A stretch of 64,000 bases of DNA from Ancylobacter lacus (lineage in GTDB: Bacteria; Pseudomonadota; Alphaproteobacteria; Rhizobiales; Xanthobacteraceae), in the NCBI RefSeq assembly GCF_018390635.1, contig NZ_JAHBGE010000051.1:62001-126000 (forward strand), in the 5' to 3' direction. The translations under genes and the position numbers were made by a program. The notes below the pieces were generated by a model. The model did no database searches and was not told where the DNA came from. It saw nothing but the letters and a program-made list of their open reading frames with translations. Positions 10,224-18,910 of this stretch are shown one piece after another; within the stretch, counting starts at the first letter, position 1; each line of letters begins with the position of its first letter.

Positions 10224-11291
10224 GTGACCATCCAGTTCAAGCCGGAAGAGACGTTCCGCGACGATTTCAGCTACGCCAATTCCGACGCGGCGGTGCTGCG
10301 CTTTCCGTTTCCCTTCCCGGAAGACACCTACATGTACTCGGTGAACATCGAGCCGCATGTGCCTGGCGGGCCGAGCCCGGCCTATGACAATCCGTTCGAC
10401 GTCGACGAGCACTACGTCGCCGAATGCGCCGAGCGCGCCCGGGTGCTGGAGCAGGACCCCAGCCGCTGCAAGATACTGCCCCACATGATGGCGGCGCAGT
10501 GGGACACGCTCGAGCTGATCATGGAGAGCTTTGCGACGTCCTACCCCGAGCTGTTCAGCCTGACCCGCGAGGGCACACGATGGACATGGGAGAACCGTCC
10601 GCTCGGCATTCGCGACAGCTTCACCTTCGGCGACGCCTCCACCCTGCCGCTGCCGCCTTTCGAATACATCACCCGGCAGGCCCAAGGCGACTTCACCCTG
10701 CAGGACCAGCGCGAGGACAACCTCTTCATCGATGGCGGCATGGTCACGACCCAGGCCGACTGGTCACTCGACTTCGATGTCGGCATGACCTTCCACCAGT
10801 GGCACGGCCCCGTGCCGCTGGCCCACCAGAAGGGCGTGTTCGACCGTGCGCTGAAATTCCTGCTGCGCCTGCAGTTCGGCCAGCCGGTCCGGCGGCTGAA
10901 CTGGACGATGACGATCAACCCCCGTCTGGACACCAGCCCGGAGAATTATCCGCAATGGGGGCCTGACCGCACCACGGTGACGGCAGAAAATGTCGGGCGG
11001 AAAGTACATTTGCGGGTCGAACTGCAGAGTCTGTTCCGTCTGCCCCGCTCGAATGCCATTCTTTTCGGCATACGTTGCTACCTCTGCAGTATCGAGGACC
11101 TTGCCCGGGTCGAGATCTGGGGCAAGCGGCTCCACCGCGTGCTGCGCGACCTGCACCCGGACATCGCCGACTACAAGGGCTTGACCCGCTATCGCGAGCT
11201 CGCCGTTGCCTACCTCTCCGCCTTCGACGATGGTGCGGCACTGCCCACGGGCACGGCGCCCCGCCAGTCCATCCTTCCGGCGAAGGGCTGA
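10224..11291 (+). CDS. Haem-dependent oxidative N-demethylase family protein (DUF3445)
   Basis: A 355-residue member of the haem-dependent oxidative N-demethylase family (DUF3445), the likely catalytic subunit of dimethylamine monooxygenase. Recognisable family segments are FPFPFPEDTYMYSVNIEP near residue 28, QWDTLELIMESFATSYPELF in the middle, the MTFHQWHGPVP stretch and the LRVELQSLFRLPRSNAILFGIRCY block near the C-terminus. No membrane segment or signal peptide is present, so it should be cytoplasmic. It is preceded by dmmA and the PDR reductase, which could supply electrons, and followed within 10 bases by the regulator gene. I cannot assign the haem ligand from sequence alone. Confidence 0.87.
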   Translation: MTIQFKPEETFRDDFSYANSDAAVLRFPFPFPEDTYMYSVNIEPHVPGGPSPAYDNPFDVDEHYVAECAERARVLEQDPSRCKILPHMMAAQWDTLELIMESFATSYPELFSLTREGTRWTWENRPLGIRDSFTFGDASTLPLPPFEYITRQAQGDFTLQDQREDNLFIDGGMVTTQADWSLDFDVGMTFHQWHGPVPLAHQKGVFDRALKFLLRLQFGQPVRRLNWTMTINPRLDTSPENYPQWGPDRTTVTAENVGRKVHLRVELQSLFRLPRSNAILFGIRCYLCSIEDLARVEIWGKRLHRVLRDLHPDIADYKGLTRYRELAVAYLSAFDDGAALPTGTAPRQSILPAKG

Positions 11292-11299
11292 GGACCCGC

Positions 11300-12019
11300 A
11301 TGCGCCTGCCTCTGCGCACCCTGAACCGTCCGGCGGCCGTCGCCGACGCCGGAGAGCGGTCGGATCGTTCGCCCGCGCCCGAACCGGCCCGCGCTTCGCC
11401 CGGCGCGGACGATCCGATGTCGACCGGCTCGAATGCGCCCCGTATCGCCAGCCCGACCATCGAACAGGCGATCGGCGCCCAGATTCGGCAGCACCGCAAG
11501 AAACTCGACATCACCAGCGCCGAGCTGGCGGCGACCGCGAAGATTTCGCCCGGCATGGTCTCCAAGATCGAGAACGGCCAGATTTCCTCGTCGCTGGCGA
11601 CGTTGACGGCGCTCGCCTCGGCGTTGAACGTGCCGATCTCCTCGCTCTTCGCCGGCTATGACGACCGGCGCGACTGCTCCTTCGTCAAGGCGGGGCAGGG
11701 GGTCGTCATCGAGCGCCGGGGCACCAAATCCGGCCATCTCTACGAATTGCTGGGACATTCGCTCAATGCGGATGTCGCCATCGAGCCGTTCCTCATCACG
11801 CTCGCCGCCGACGCGGTGCCCTACTCGGCGTTCTGTCATGCCGGAGTCGAGCTGATCTACATGCTGACCGGTTCGGTCGGCTATCGCCACGCCGACAAGG
11901 TCTACCATCTCGAGCCTGGCGATACGCTGTTCTTCGATGCCTCGGCCCAGCACGGGCCGGAGGAACTGATCAGCGTGCCCATGACCTACCTGTCGATCAT
12001 CGCCTACCCCCGGGACTGA
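11300..12019 (+). CDS. XRE-family regulator with C-terminal cupin domain
   Basis: A 239-residue transcription regulator. An XRE-type helix-turn-helix spans about residues 55-110 (IGAQIRQHRKKLDITSAELA, then ISPGMVSKIENGQISSS) and a cupin barrel fills the C-terminal half (VELIYMLTGSVGYRHADKVY, then HLEPGDTLFFDA). Such regulators sense small ligands through the cupin. The ATG at 11300 is chosen because GAGGA, overlapping the end of the haem-protein gene, lies six bases ahead; an ATG at 11417 is the alternative and would remove a non-conserved arginine/proline-rich leader. As last gene of the dmm operon it probably controls the methylamine genes, with the repeated CTT-N-AAG elements at 8455-8586 as candidate sites. 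That link is inference. Confidence 0.82.
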   Translation: MRLPLRTLNRPAAVADAGERSDRSPAPEPARASPGADDPMSTGSNAPRIASPTIEQAIGAQIRQHRKKLDITSAELAATAKISPGMVSKIENGQISSSLATLTALASALNVPISSLFAGYDDRRDCSFVKAGQGVVIERRGTKSGHLYELLGHSLNADVAIEPFLITLAADAVPYSAFCHAGVELIYMLTGSVGYRHADKVYHLEPGDTLFFDASAQHGPEELISVPMTYLSIIAYPRD

Positions 12020-12058
12020 CGACTCCCGTCGCCTCCGGATGATCGGCAGACCGTTGCC

Positions 12059-12075
12059 TTGGCCTATAATTTGCC
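12059..12075 (+). promoter_or_regulatory. Sigma-54 (-24/-12) promoter candidate for tmoXWV
   Basis: The sequence TTGGCCTATAATTTGCC carries TGGC (12060-12063) and TTGC (12071-12074) separated by exactly seven bases. The invariant GG and GC therefore have ten bases between them, the strict spacing of RpoN promoters. Transcription would start near 12086, about 65 bases before the tmoX start codon. An embedded TATAAT has no -35 partner at the right distance. No enhancer-binding site was identified. Confidence 0.6.
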
Positions 12076-12151
12076 TGTGAAGAAAGAGATGTTCCTCAAA
12101 GGACACTCACCCGCGACGCGTGCCTCCAGAGAACCATCCGAGGGAAACGAC

Positions 12152-13090
12152 ATGATGCGCGTTCAACATTTCATCAAAACTCTTGCCGTGTGCGGCATGC
12201 TCGGCGCACTGCCGATAGCCGGCGCACAGGCCCAGGAATCCAAGGAGCCGATCATCATCGCGCTCCACGACTGGACCGGGCAGCACATCACCTCGCACAT
12301 CGCGGGCGAGTTGCTGAAGCAGAAGGGCTACAAGGTCGAGTACGTCACGATCGATTACCTCACCGGCCTTACCGCCATGGAGAATGGCGACGTCACCTTC
12401 ATGTCGGAGCTGTGGGCCACCACGGCGGGCGACGCGATGAAGGCCTCGGACGCCACCGGCAAGACCGAGAATCTCGGCCCGCTCGGCCCTGCCGCCAAGG
12501 AGGAGTGGTGGTATCCGCTCTATATGAAGGAGAAGTGCCCGGGCCTGCCGGACTGGCACGCGCTGCTGAAGTGCGGCGAGGCCTTCTCCGCGCCCGAGAC
12601 CGCGCCCAAGGGCCGCTATCTCGGTATGGAAGCGACCTGGGGCGGGCATGACCCCGAGCGTATCGAGGCGCTGGGTCTGCCGTTCGTCGCGGTCGACGCC
12701 GGGACGGAGTCGGCGATGTTCGCCGAACTGAAGTCCGCCTATGAGCGCAAGGCGCCAATCATGCTGTGGGTCTATTCCCCGCACTGGGTGCCCTCGGTCT
12801 TCCAGGGCGAATGGGTCCAGTTCCCGGAATATGAGCCGGCCTGCTACACCGATCCCAAGTGGGGTGTGAACCCCGACAAGGCCTATGACTGCGGCAAGCC
12901 GCACGGCGAAATCTTCAAGTACACCTCGGCCGATACCAAGAAAAAGTGGCCGGCCGCTTATGAGGTGCTGAAGAAGTTCAAGGTCGACGGCGGTGAACTG
13001 AACCTGATGGTGAAGGACGTCGACGTGGACGGCAAGAACCTCGACGAGGTCGTCGCGACCTATGTCGAGAAGCACAAGGGCGAGTACTGA
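12152..13090 (+). CDS. tmoX: TMAO-binding periplasmic protein TmoX (ABC transporter)
   Basis: A 312-residue solute-binding protein of the OpuAC/ProX type. Residues 1-26 form a signal peptide ending in AGAQAQ. Aromatic residues that could form the cation-pi cage for a quaternary amine are plentiful (HDWTGQH, EEWWYPLYM, ATWGGHDPE, LWVYSPHW). The large number of cysteines (KCPG, LKCGE, PACYT, YDCGK) suggests disulfides. Start is the first ATG of ATGATG, six bases after GAGGGA; a longer in-frame start at 12059 would overlap the promoter. It leads a tmoX-tmoW-tmoV operon. Choline or betaine binding is the alternative, but linkage to tmm-tdm makes TMAO the best guess. Confidence 0.85.
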   Translation: MMRVQHFIKTLAVCGMLGALPIAGAQAQESKEPIIIALHDWTGQHITSHIAGELLKQKGYKVEYVTIDYLTGLTAMENGDVTFMSELWATTAGDAMKASDATGKTENLGPLGPAAKEEWWYPLYMKEKCPGLPDWHALLKCGEAFSAPETAPKGRYLGMEATWGGHDPERIEALGLPFVAVDAGTESAMFAELKSAYERKAPIMLWVYSPHWVPSVFQGEWVQFPEYEPACYTDPKWGVNPDKAYDCGKPHGEIFKYTSADTKKKWPAAYEVLKKFKVDGGELNLMVKDVDVDGKNLDEVVATYVEKHKGEY

Positions 13091-13125
13091 GCCCCTAACG
13101 CCGATCGGCGCAACCGCGCCGGACC

Positions 13126-13153
13126 GATGCCGCCGCCCTCGGGCGGCGGCATC
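13126..13153 (+). other. Intercistronic hairpin between tmoX and tmoW
   Basis: GATGCCGCCGCCC and GGGCGGCGGCATC form a perfect 13-base-pair stem around a TC centre. No U-run follows, so it is more likely an mRNA-stabilising or attenuating element that raises binding-protein levels over the membrane components than a full terminator. Confidence 0.7.
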
Positions 13154-13189
13154 CCTCCCCAAGGCAACGAGAGATGAAGGGGCCGCCGC

Positions 13190-14275
13190 ATGGCCATGGC
13201 TTCGCTTGCGCCCGTATCGCCGACCGTTCCGCCCGCGAAGGTGCGTGCCGCCAGCGACGCGCCGCCGGCCCTGATCTGCCGCAACCTCTGGAAGGTGTAC
13301 GGCGCCAATGCCGACGCCTTCCTCCGGGAGAACCCGGAGCCGACGCCGGCCGACATCCATGCCGCCGGGCTGTTCGCCGCGGTACGCGATGCGACGCTGG
13401 AAATCCGGCAGGGCGAGATCTTCATCATCATGGGCCTCTCCGGCTCCGGGAAGTCGACGCTGGTGCGCTGTCTTTCCCGGCTGGTGGAGCCGACCGCCGG
13501 CTCGGTGTTCTATGAGCACCAGAACCTGCTTCGCATGACACCCGGCGAGCTGATCCAGCTGCGCCGCCACAAGATGGGCATGGTGTTCCAGAACTTCGCG
13601 CTGCTGCCGCACCGCACCGTGCTCGGCAATGTCGCCTTTCCTCTGGAGGTGCAGGGCCTGCCCAAGGAGGAGAGGGAGGCGCGCGCCCGCAAGGTGATCG
13701 AGCTTGTCGGCCTTGGCGAGCGGGCGGGGCATTACCCGCGCGAGCTTTCCGGCGGCCAGCAGCAGCGGGTCGGCATCGCCCGCTCGCTGGCGGTCGAACC
13801 GGCGCTCTGGTTCCTCGACGAGCCGTTCTCCGCGCTGGACCCGCTCATCCGCCACGAGATGCAGAACGAGTTCCTGCGTCTTCAGCGCATGCTCTCCAAG
13901 ACCATTGTCTTCATCACCCATGATTTCGACGAGGCGATCCGTCTTGGCGACCGCATCGCGATCATGAAGGACGGCGTCATCATCCAGGTCGGCACCGCGG
14001 AGGAACTGGTGCTCACCCCGGCGTCGGACTACGTGTCGGCCTTCACCGGCCATGTCTCCCGCGCCAAGGTGCTGTCGGCGGGCGGGGTCTGCGTTCCGGC
14101 CGTGCCCGGCGAGGCCCTCGGCCCGGTCGTCGCCGCCCGCGCCCTGGTGGCCGAGGTGGCGGAAGCCGTGCTCGGATCGGAGCTGCCCGCCGCGGTGGTG
14201 GATGCCGAAGGCACCCTCGTCGGCAAGCTCGACAGGGCGACGGTCATCGCCAATCTGGTCGGGGGCGGCCAGTGA
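13190..14275 (+). CDS. tmoW: TMAO ABC transporter ATPase TmoW (ProV-like)
   Basis: A 361-residue ATP-binding subunit of the glycine-betaine/ProV class. Visible are the Walker A motif MGLSGSGKSTLVR, the ProV-type MGMVFQNFALLPHRTVLGN, the signature LSGGQQQRVGIARSL, Walker B WFLDEPFSALDPLIR and the switch FITHDFDEAIRLGDR. A ProV-like insertion (ANADAFLRENPE) sits between the first strand and Walker A. The C-terminal about 80 residues resemble a weak CBS-like region, unlike sugar-type ATPases, which carry TOBE domains. The start at 13190 has AAGGGG about eight bases ahead. Its stop overlaps the GTG start of tmoV (GTGA), so the two are translationally coupled. Confidence 0.87.
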   Translation: MAMASLAPVSPTVPPAKVRAASDAPPALICRNLWKVYGANADAFLRENPEPTPADIHAAGLFAAVRDATLEIRQGEIFIIMGLSGSGKSTLVRCLSRLVEPTAGSVFYEHQNLLRMTPGELIQLRRHKMGMVFQNFALLPHRTVLGNVAFPLEVQGLPKEEREARARKVIELVGLGERAGHYPRELSGGQQQRVGIARSLAVEPALWFLDEPFSALDPLIRHEMQNEFLRLQRMLSKTIVFITHDFDEAIRLGDRIAIMKDGVIIQVGTAEELVLTPASDYVSAFTGHVSRAKVLSAGGVCVPAVPGEALGPVVAARALVAEVAEAVLGSELPAAVVDAEGTLVGKLDRATVIANLVGGGQ

Positions 14276-16260
14276 GCGAGATCGCGTTGCAGCAAAGCCG
14301 GCCGGGCCTGCGCGTGCCGGCCGGCTGGATCGTGACCGGGCTGGTGGCGCTGGCCATTCTGGTGCCCTATGCCGCTCCGGAGACCTTCGGCTGGGCCAAG
14401 ACCTACCCGGCCCGGTGGATCGTGCCGATCAGCGACTGGCTGAAGGCATTTCTCTACTGGCTGGCCCGCGACCTTTCCTTCGGGCTGTTCACTTTCAAGG
14501 ATATGACGCGCTTCGTCTCCGGCCTGTTCGGCTATGCGCTGGACGTGCCGAAGGCGCTGTTTTCCTCCGGCATCACCTTCGGCGACGAACCCGGCGCCTT
14601 TCACATTCCCCGGCTCTCCTGGGCCGGCATCATCGCCGCCGTGACGATCTGGAGCTACATGCTGGGCGGGCTGCGCCTTGCGGTGCTCGGCTTTGTCGGC
14701 TTCGGCTACATCCTCGTCTTTGGCCAGTGGGACAGCGCGATGGTCACGCTGTCCCAGGTGATCCTTGCCGTGCTGACCGGCGTGGGCGGGGGCATCGCGC
14801 TCGGCATCCTCGCCTTTCGCCTGCCGCGCCTCGAAGGCGCGGTGGTGGCGGCGCTCGATTTCATGCAGACCATCCCCACCTTCGCCTATCTGGTGCCGCT
14901 GGTCTTCCTCGTTGGCGTCGGCCCGGTCTCCGGCATGCTGGCCACGATTCTCTACGCCATGCCGCCAATGGTCCGCGTCACCATGATGGCGCTGAAGCGG
15001 GTGCCGCCGGAACTGGACGAGCTCGCACGCATGACGGGCTGCATCCCCCGTCAGACGCTGTGGAAGGTGCTCATCCCCTCGGCGCGCGACGATCTTCTGG
15101 TGGGCGTCAACCAGGTGATCATGCTGACCCTCAACATGATCATCATCGCCGCCATGATCGGCGCCGGCGGCCTCGGCTTCGACGTGCTGAACGCCCTGCG
15201 CCAGGCCAATGGCCTCGGCAAGGGCCTCGAGGCGGGACTTGCCGTGGTCGCGCTGGCCATTGTGCTCGACCGGATGAGCCGTGCCATGGTCGAGCTGCGG
15301 CCGGTCCATGGCGCCGAGGCCCGCCGACGGCGGTATCTGGTGGGCGCCGGCTTCGCGCTGCTGATCGGCTTCACCCTGCTGTCCTTCGCCATCCCCGCGC
15401 TGGAACAACTGCCTGCCGAGTTGCGCATTTCCACGGGCAACATGTGGTCGGACGTGGTGAGCTGGGTCAACATCCACCTCTTCTCCACCGCCGACGCACT
15501 GCGGACCTTCCTGCTGATCTACATCCTCGTTCCGATGAAGACCTTCATGGTCGGCTTTCCCTGGGTCGGGCTGCTCGCGCTGGTGTGGGGCGGCGCCTGG
15601 TCGCTGGGCGGCTGGCGCTTCGCCACCGGCATGACCGCGCTGATGGCGTTCATTCCGGTGGCGGGGCTTTGGGAGCGCGGCATGACCACGGTCTATCTGT
15701 GCTCGATCTCCGTTGTCATCGCCACGCTGATCGGCCTGCCGCTCGGCTTCCTCGGCAGCCGTTCCGAGCGCATGCACAACGCGCTCGGCGCGATGTGCGA
15801 CACGCTCCAGACCCTGCCATCCTTCGTCTATCTCCTGCCCGTGGTGATGCTGTTCCGCATCGGCGACGTCTCGGCGCTGGTCGCCATCGTGCTCTATGCC
15901 ATGGTCCCGGCGATCCGTTACACCGACCACGGCCTGAGACGCGTGCCGCCGAGCCTGCAGGAGGCCGGAACGATGGCGGGCTGCACCGGCACGCAGAGGC
16001 TCGCCAAGGTCGAATTGCCCTACGCGATGCCGGAAATCATGCTTGGCGTGAACCAGGTGATCATGATGGCGCTGTCGATGCTGGTGGTCTCGTCCTTCGT
16101 CGGCACCAACGATCTCGGCAAGCAGATTCAGGTGGCCATCTCCCAGGCGGACCCCGGCAAGGGCCTGTCAGCCGGACTTGCGATCGCCTTTCTCGGCATT
16201 CTCGCGGACCGGATGATCGGCCGCTGGGTCGCCGCACGGCGCACGCGCATGGGGCTTTGA
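14272..16260 (+). CDS. tmoV: TMAO ABC transporter permease TmoV (fused double permease)
   Basis: A 662-residue permease made of two tandem ProW-like halves (about residues 1-340 and 345-662). Each ends in its own binding-protein-dependent transport signature: ARMTGCIPRQTLWKVLIPSARDD in the first and AGTMAGCTGTQRLAKVELPYA in the second. Each half has about six hydrophobic segments, and both contain the similar ILYAMPPMVRVT / VLYAMVPAIRYT pattern, evidence of duplication and fusion. A double-length permease is normal for TmoV-type systems, whereas ProW has one half. The start is GTG at 14272, overlapping the tmoW stop. A GC-rich hairpin follows the stop codon. Confidence 0.85.
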   Translation: MSEIALQQSRPGLRVPAGWIVTGLVALAILVPYAAPETFGWAKTYPARWIVPISDWLKAFLYWLARDLSFGLFTFKDMTRFVSGLFGYALDVPKALFSSGITFGDEPGAFHIPRLSWAGIIAAVTIWSYMLGGLRLAVLGFVGFGYILVFGQWDSAMVTLSQVILAVLTGVGGGIALGILAFRLPRLEGAVVAALDFMQTIPTFAYLVPLVFLVGVGPVSGMLATILYAMPPMVRVTMMALKRVPPELDELARMTGCIPRQTLWKVLIPSARDDLLVGVNQVIMLTLNMIIIAAMIGAGGLGFDVLNALRQANGLGKGLEAGLAVVALAIVLDRMSRAMVELRPVHGAEARRRRYLVGAGFALLIGFTLLSFAIPALEQLPAELRISTGNMWSDVVSWVNIHLFSTADALRTFLLIYILVPMKTFMVGFPWVGLLALVWGGAWSLGGWRFATGMTALMAFIPVAGLWERGMTTVYLCSISVVIATLIGLPLGFLGSRSERMHNALGAMCDTLQTLPSFVYLLPVVMLFRIGDVSALVAIVLYAMVPAIRYTDHGLRRVPPSLQEAGTMAGCTGTQRLAKVELPYAMPEIMLGVNQVIMMALSMLVVSSFVGTNDLGKQIQVAISQADPGKGLSAGLAIAFLGILADRMIGRWVAARRTRMGL

Positions 16261-16279
16261 CGAAAGGGGCAGGGGTGTC

Positions 16280-16299
16280 GCCGCCCTTCCGAGGGCGGC
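16280..16299. terminator. Hairpin between convergent tmoV and monophosphatase genes
   Basis: GCCGCCCT (16280-16287) pairs with AGGGCGGC (16292-16299) around a TCCG tetraloop, giving an eight-base-pair GC-rich stem. It lies between two convergent gene ends. There is no U-tract on the plus strand, so it may be a weak or Rho-assisted terminator. Confidence 0.5.
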
Positions 16300-16315
16300 C
16301 GGCACAAACTCGGTC

Positions 16316-17116
16316 TTAGGTGCTGGCGGCGCTCAGCCGCCGCAGATCGGCGTGAACCCGTGCGTTCCCGGCCCAGATTGCGCCGGGGCGGGCAAGGTCA
16401 CCGTCAAAGGTCACCTCGCCTCCCGCCTCCCGAATCAGGACGATTCCGGCCCAGCAGTCCCAGCAACACAGCATGGGGTCGTAGTAGCCCGCCAGCCGGT
16501 TGGAGGCGACATAGGCGAGCATCAGTGCCCCTGAGCCGACGCGGAACAGCACGCCACCCTCCCGGTACAGCGCTTCGACGAAGGCGCCGACCTCCCGCGC
16601 TCCGGCCTTCTGAGTCGCGCCAAAGCCGACGGTTGTGGAATCGATACCCCAGTCCTGATTTACGGCGAGGGCGCGGCCGTTCAGCGAGGCGCCGCCACCG
16701 TGGCGGGCGCTGTAGAGTTCCCGCAGGACCGGCGCGTAAATCGCTCCGACGACCGGCTCCCCCCGATAGGCGAGGCCGATCGAGACCGTCCAGTTCGGCT
16801 GCCCGACGAGAAACGGCATCGTGCCGTCGATCGGATCGACCACCCAGTCGAAACCCGAGCGCCCCTGCACCGTCGCGTCCTCCTCCCCGACGATTCCGTC
16901 GTCAGGGAAGGCACGGAGAATCTGCCGGCGCAGCCACGCCTCCACCGTCCGGTCCGCCTCGCTGACCAGGTCCTGCGACGAGGATTTCAGCTCGGTGGTG
17001 AGGGAATCACGGCGGAGGAAGAAGGAGCGGGCCTTGTTGCCCGCCGATTTCGCCAGCTTTTCCGCGAAGGCCTGACGCTCGCCCAGCGCATTCGCATCGG
17101 CTGACTCTGTGGCCAT
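16316..17116 (-). CDS. Inositol monophosphatase family protein
   Basis: A 266-residue Mg2+-dependent, Li+-sensitive-type phosphatase. The metal-binding motifs are all visible: GEED (the conserved acidic pair), DPIDGT (the DPxDGT motif) and CWDCWAG (the WDxxAG motif). Members remove phosphate from inositol phosphates, histidinol phosphate, PAP or sugar-alcohol phosphates. The ATG at 17114-17116 follows GGGAGGAAAGG closely and marks the start of homology. The gene is divergent from the polyol operon across a 325-base shared region, suggesting a role in polyol-phosphate metabolism, such as removal of toxic pentitol phosphates. A HisN-type histidinol-phosphatase is an alternative. Confidence 0.8.
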   Translation of the reverse strand: MATESADANALGERQAFAEKLAKSAGNKARSFFLRRDSLTTELKSSSQDLVSEADRTVEAWLRRQILRAFPDDGIVGEEDATVQGRSGFDWVVDPIDGTMPFLVGQPNWTVSIGLAYRGEPVVGAIYAPVLRELYSARHGGGASLNGRALAVNQDWGIDSTTVGFGATQKAGAREVGAFVEALYREGGVLFRVGSGALMLAYVASNRLAGYYDPMLCCWDCWAGIVLIREAGGEVTFDGDLARPGAIWAGNARVHADLRRLSAAST

Positions 17117-17441
17117 CGGCCTTTCCTCCCTCACAACGTTCACACAAAGAAACCACATGTTTGACGGGCATGCTATTGCATATTCGGAATTACAAATGTA
17201 TCGCTTTCTCCCGTGACGCGACGGACGCGTTCTCCAACTCATTGATCGGGCTTCCTTTTGGAAGTTCGCCGACGCCTTGGGTTTGCCCTGCGGCGAAGGT
17301 GCGCTGCTGCCACGGCGGGGAGCGCGGTCGGTCTGTAGGTGCGGTCCAACCGCCAATTGCGAGAAGACGGCCAGCTGAGCCGTCCAGATGACGGCCTCGC
17401 CCGAGCACAGGGGCGCTGCGCCATTCCCAAGGAGGAATGAA
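17117..17441. promoter_or_regulatory. Divergent control region of the polyol operon
   Basis: A 325-base gap between the monophosphatase gene and the sugar-binding-protein gene. The stretch 17140-17215 is clearly AT-rich against the surrounding DNA. It holds TTGACG at 17161-17166 and an inverted repeat ATGC-TATT-GCAT at 17170-17181, a candidate operator for the SorC-family regulator encoded in the operon. No convincing -10 sits 16-18 bases from the TTGACG. An open frame at 17161-17391 has no ribosome-binding site or recognisable product, so I do not call a gene. Confidence 0.35.
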
Positions 17442-18791
17442 ATGAAGCGTGCATTGAGAATCTGCGCCAGCGTCGCCGCCATCGCGGTCGCGACCGCGGC
17501 CATGCCCGTGGCGGCCTTCGCGGATTGGCTGGAGACCGCCGCCAAGCCGCTTAAGGGCACCGAGATCAGTGGCATCTTCCTTGATCGCCCCGGCTACCGC
17601 GCGATCATCAAGCTGCTGCCCGAGTTCGAGAAAAAGACCGGGATCAAGGTCAATTACGAGATCGTTCCCTATGAGAACGCCCGTGAGAAGGAAGTGCTGA
17701 ACTTCACCTCGCGCGGCGACCTCACCATGGCGCTGGTCGATCTGGTGTGGATCGGCGAGTTCGCCGAGAACGGCTGGCTGGTTCCCGTCGACGAACTCGC
17801 CAAGGACAAGGCCGTCACCGACCCGAACCTGAAGCTCGACGGGTTCTTCCCGCTGCTGCTCAAGGCGTTCGGCTCGTGGGGCGGCACCACCTACGGACTG
17901 CCTTTCGACAACTATTCCGGCCTGCTGTTCTATAATTCCTGCAAGCTGAAGGAAGCCGGCTTCGACAAGCCGCCTGCGACCTGGGCCGAGCTGAAGGACG
18001 TCTACGGACCCAAGCTCACCGACGCTTCCAAGAACCAGTTCGCCTATGCCCTCCAGTCCCGCCGTGGCGAGACCCAGTCGGCCGACAGCTTCATGCGCTT
18101 CCTGTGGCCGTTCGGTGGCTCCCTGCTCAACAAGGACTTCAAGTCCAACCTGATGAGCGAGGGCAGCCAGACGGGCCTGAACTTCCGTCAGGATCTCATG
18201 AAGTACATGCCGCCCGGCGATGTCAGCTTCGACCACGCCGAGGCCGTCAACGCCCTGGCGCAGGGCCAGGTGGCGATGATCACCGAGTGGTCTGCCTTCT
18301 ACGGCACCCTTGCCGATCCCGCGACCTCCAAGCTCGGCGACTGCCTTGCCGTGGCGCCGGAACCGGCCGGTCCGGCCGGCCGCCTGCCGGCGCTCGGCGG
18401 CTTCTCGCTCGCCGTCGCCTCGCAGGCCTCGCCCGAGCAGCAGAAGGCCACCTGGCTCTTCATCCAGTGGGCGACGTCGGAAGAGATCGCGAAGTCCTAT
18501 GTCGAGGCCGGCGGCGTCTCCGGCCGCATGGCGGTGTATAACGACCCGGCGATCCGCGCGAAGTACAAGTTCGTCGAGCCGATGGTCGCCTCCTGGCAGG
18601 CCGGCGTGCCGGAATATCGTCCGCGCTTCCCGGCGTGGCCGGCCATTTCCGAGATCGTCGCCGAATGGGGCTCCAAGATGATGCTCGGCGAAGTCTCCGT
18701 CGAGGCCGGCTCCAAGGAGATCGGCACCCGCATGGAGCAGATCCTCGGCAAGGAAGGCTATTACGACGGCAAGAAGAAGCTCCTCCAGTGA
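17442..18791 (+). CDS. Sugar/polyol ABC transporter substrate-binding protein
   Basis: A 449-residue family-1 extracellular solute-binding protein. Residues 1-27 are a typical signal peptide (two basic residues, then an alanine/valine-rich core, ending AAFA). The mature part has [27 protein letters not shown]-type [12 protein letters not shown] and [16 protein letters not shown], all characteristic of sugar- and polyol-binding proteins. The ATG at 17442 follows AAGGAGG closely and is preferred over an upstream start at 17388, which would not encode a signal sequence. It is the first gene of a ten-gene plus-strand cluster. The gene context points to ribitol or another pentitol as ligand. Confidence 0.88.
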   Translation: MKRALRICASVAAIAVATAAMPVAAFADWLETAAKPLKGTEISGIFLDRPGYRAIIKLLPEFEKKTGIKVNYEIVPYENAREKEVLNFTSRGDLTMALVDLVWIGEFAENGWLVPVDELAKDKAVTDPNLKLDGFFPLLLKAFGSWGGTTYGLPFDNYSGLLFYNSCKLKEAGFDKPPATWAELKDVYGPKLTDASKNQFAYALQSRRGETQSADSFMRFLWPFGGSLLNKDFKSNLMSEGSQTGLNFRQDLMKYMPPGDVSFDHAEAVNALAQGQVAMITEWSAFYGTLADPATSKLGDCLAVAPEPAGPAGRLPALGGFSLAVASQASPEQQKATWLFIQWATSEEIAKSYVEAGGVSGRMAVYNDPAIRAKYKFVEPMVASWQAGVPEYRPRFPAWPAISEIVAEWGSKMMLGEVSVEAGSKEIGTRMEQILGKEGYYDGKKKLLQ

Positions 18792-18840
18792 GTTGATGCC
18801 GGCTCTCCCGCATCTCGGTGCGGAGGGGCCGGCTTCCGGC

Positions 18841-18870
18841 GGGCGCCGGATCTCCCACGCGCCGGCGCCC
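18841..18870 (+). other. Intercistronic hairpin after the sugar-binding-protein gene
   Basis: GGGCGCCGG (18841-18849) pairs with CCGGCGCCC (18862-18870) around a 12-base loop, giving nine GC-rich base pairs. It lies between the binding-protein gene and the SIS-domain gene. No U-run follows, so a role in mRNA stability and in raising binding-protein expression is more likely than complete termination. Confidence 0.6.
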
Positions 18871-18910
18871 GCCCCCGTTTCTCTCGTTCCGCTTATCCGG
18901 GTCCACCGAC

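Noticed and set aside
12065-12070. TATAAT read as a sigma-70 -10 box for tmoX
   Set aside because: No TTGACA-like hexamer lies 16-18 bases upstream, while the same bases form the spacer of a correctly spaced -24/-12 element.
12107-14053. A 648-residue minus-strand frame opposite tmoX and tmoW
   Set aside because: It is antisense to two clear transporter genes and the tmoX promoter region and has no recognisable family pattern.
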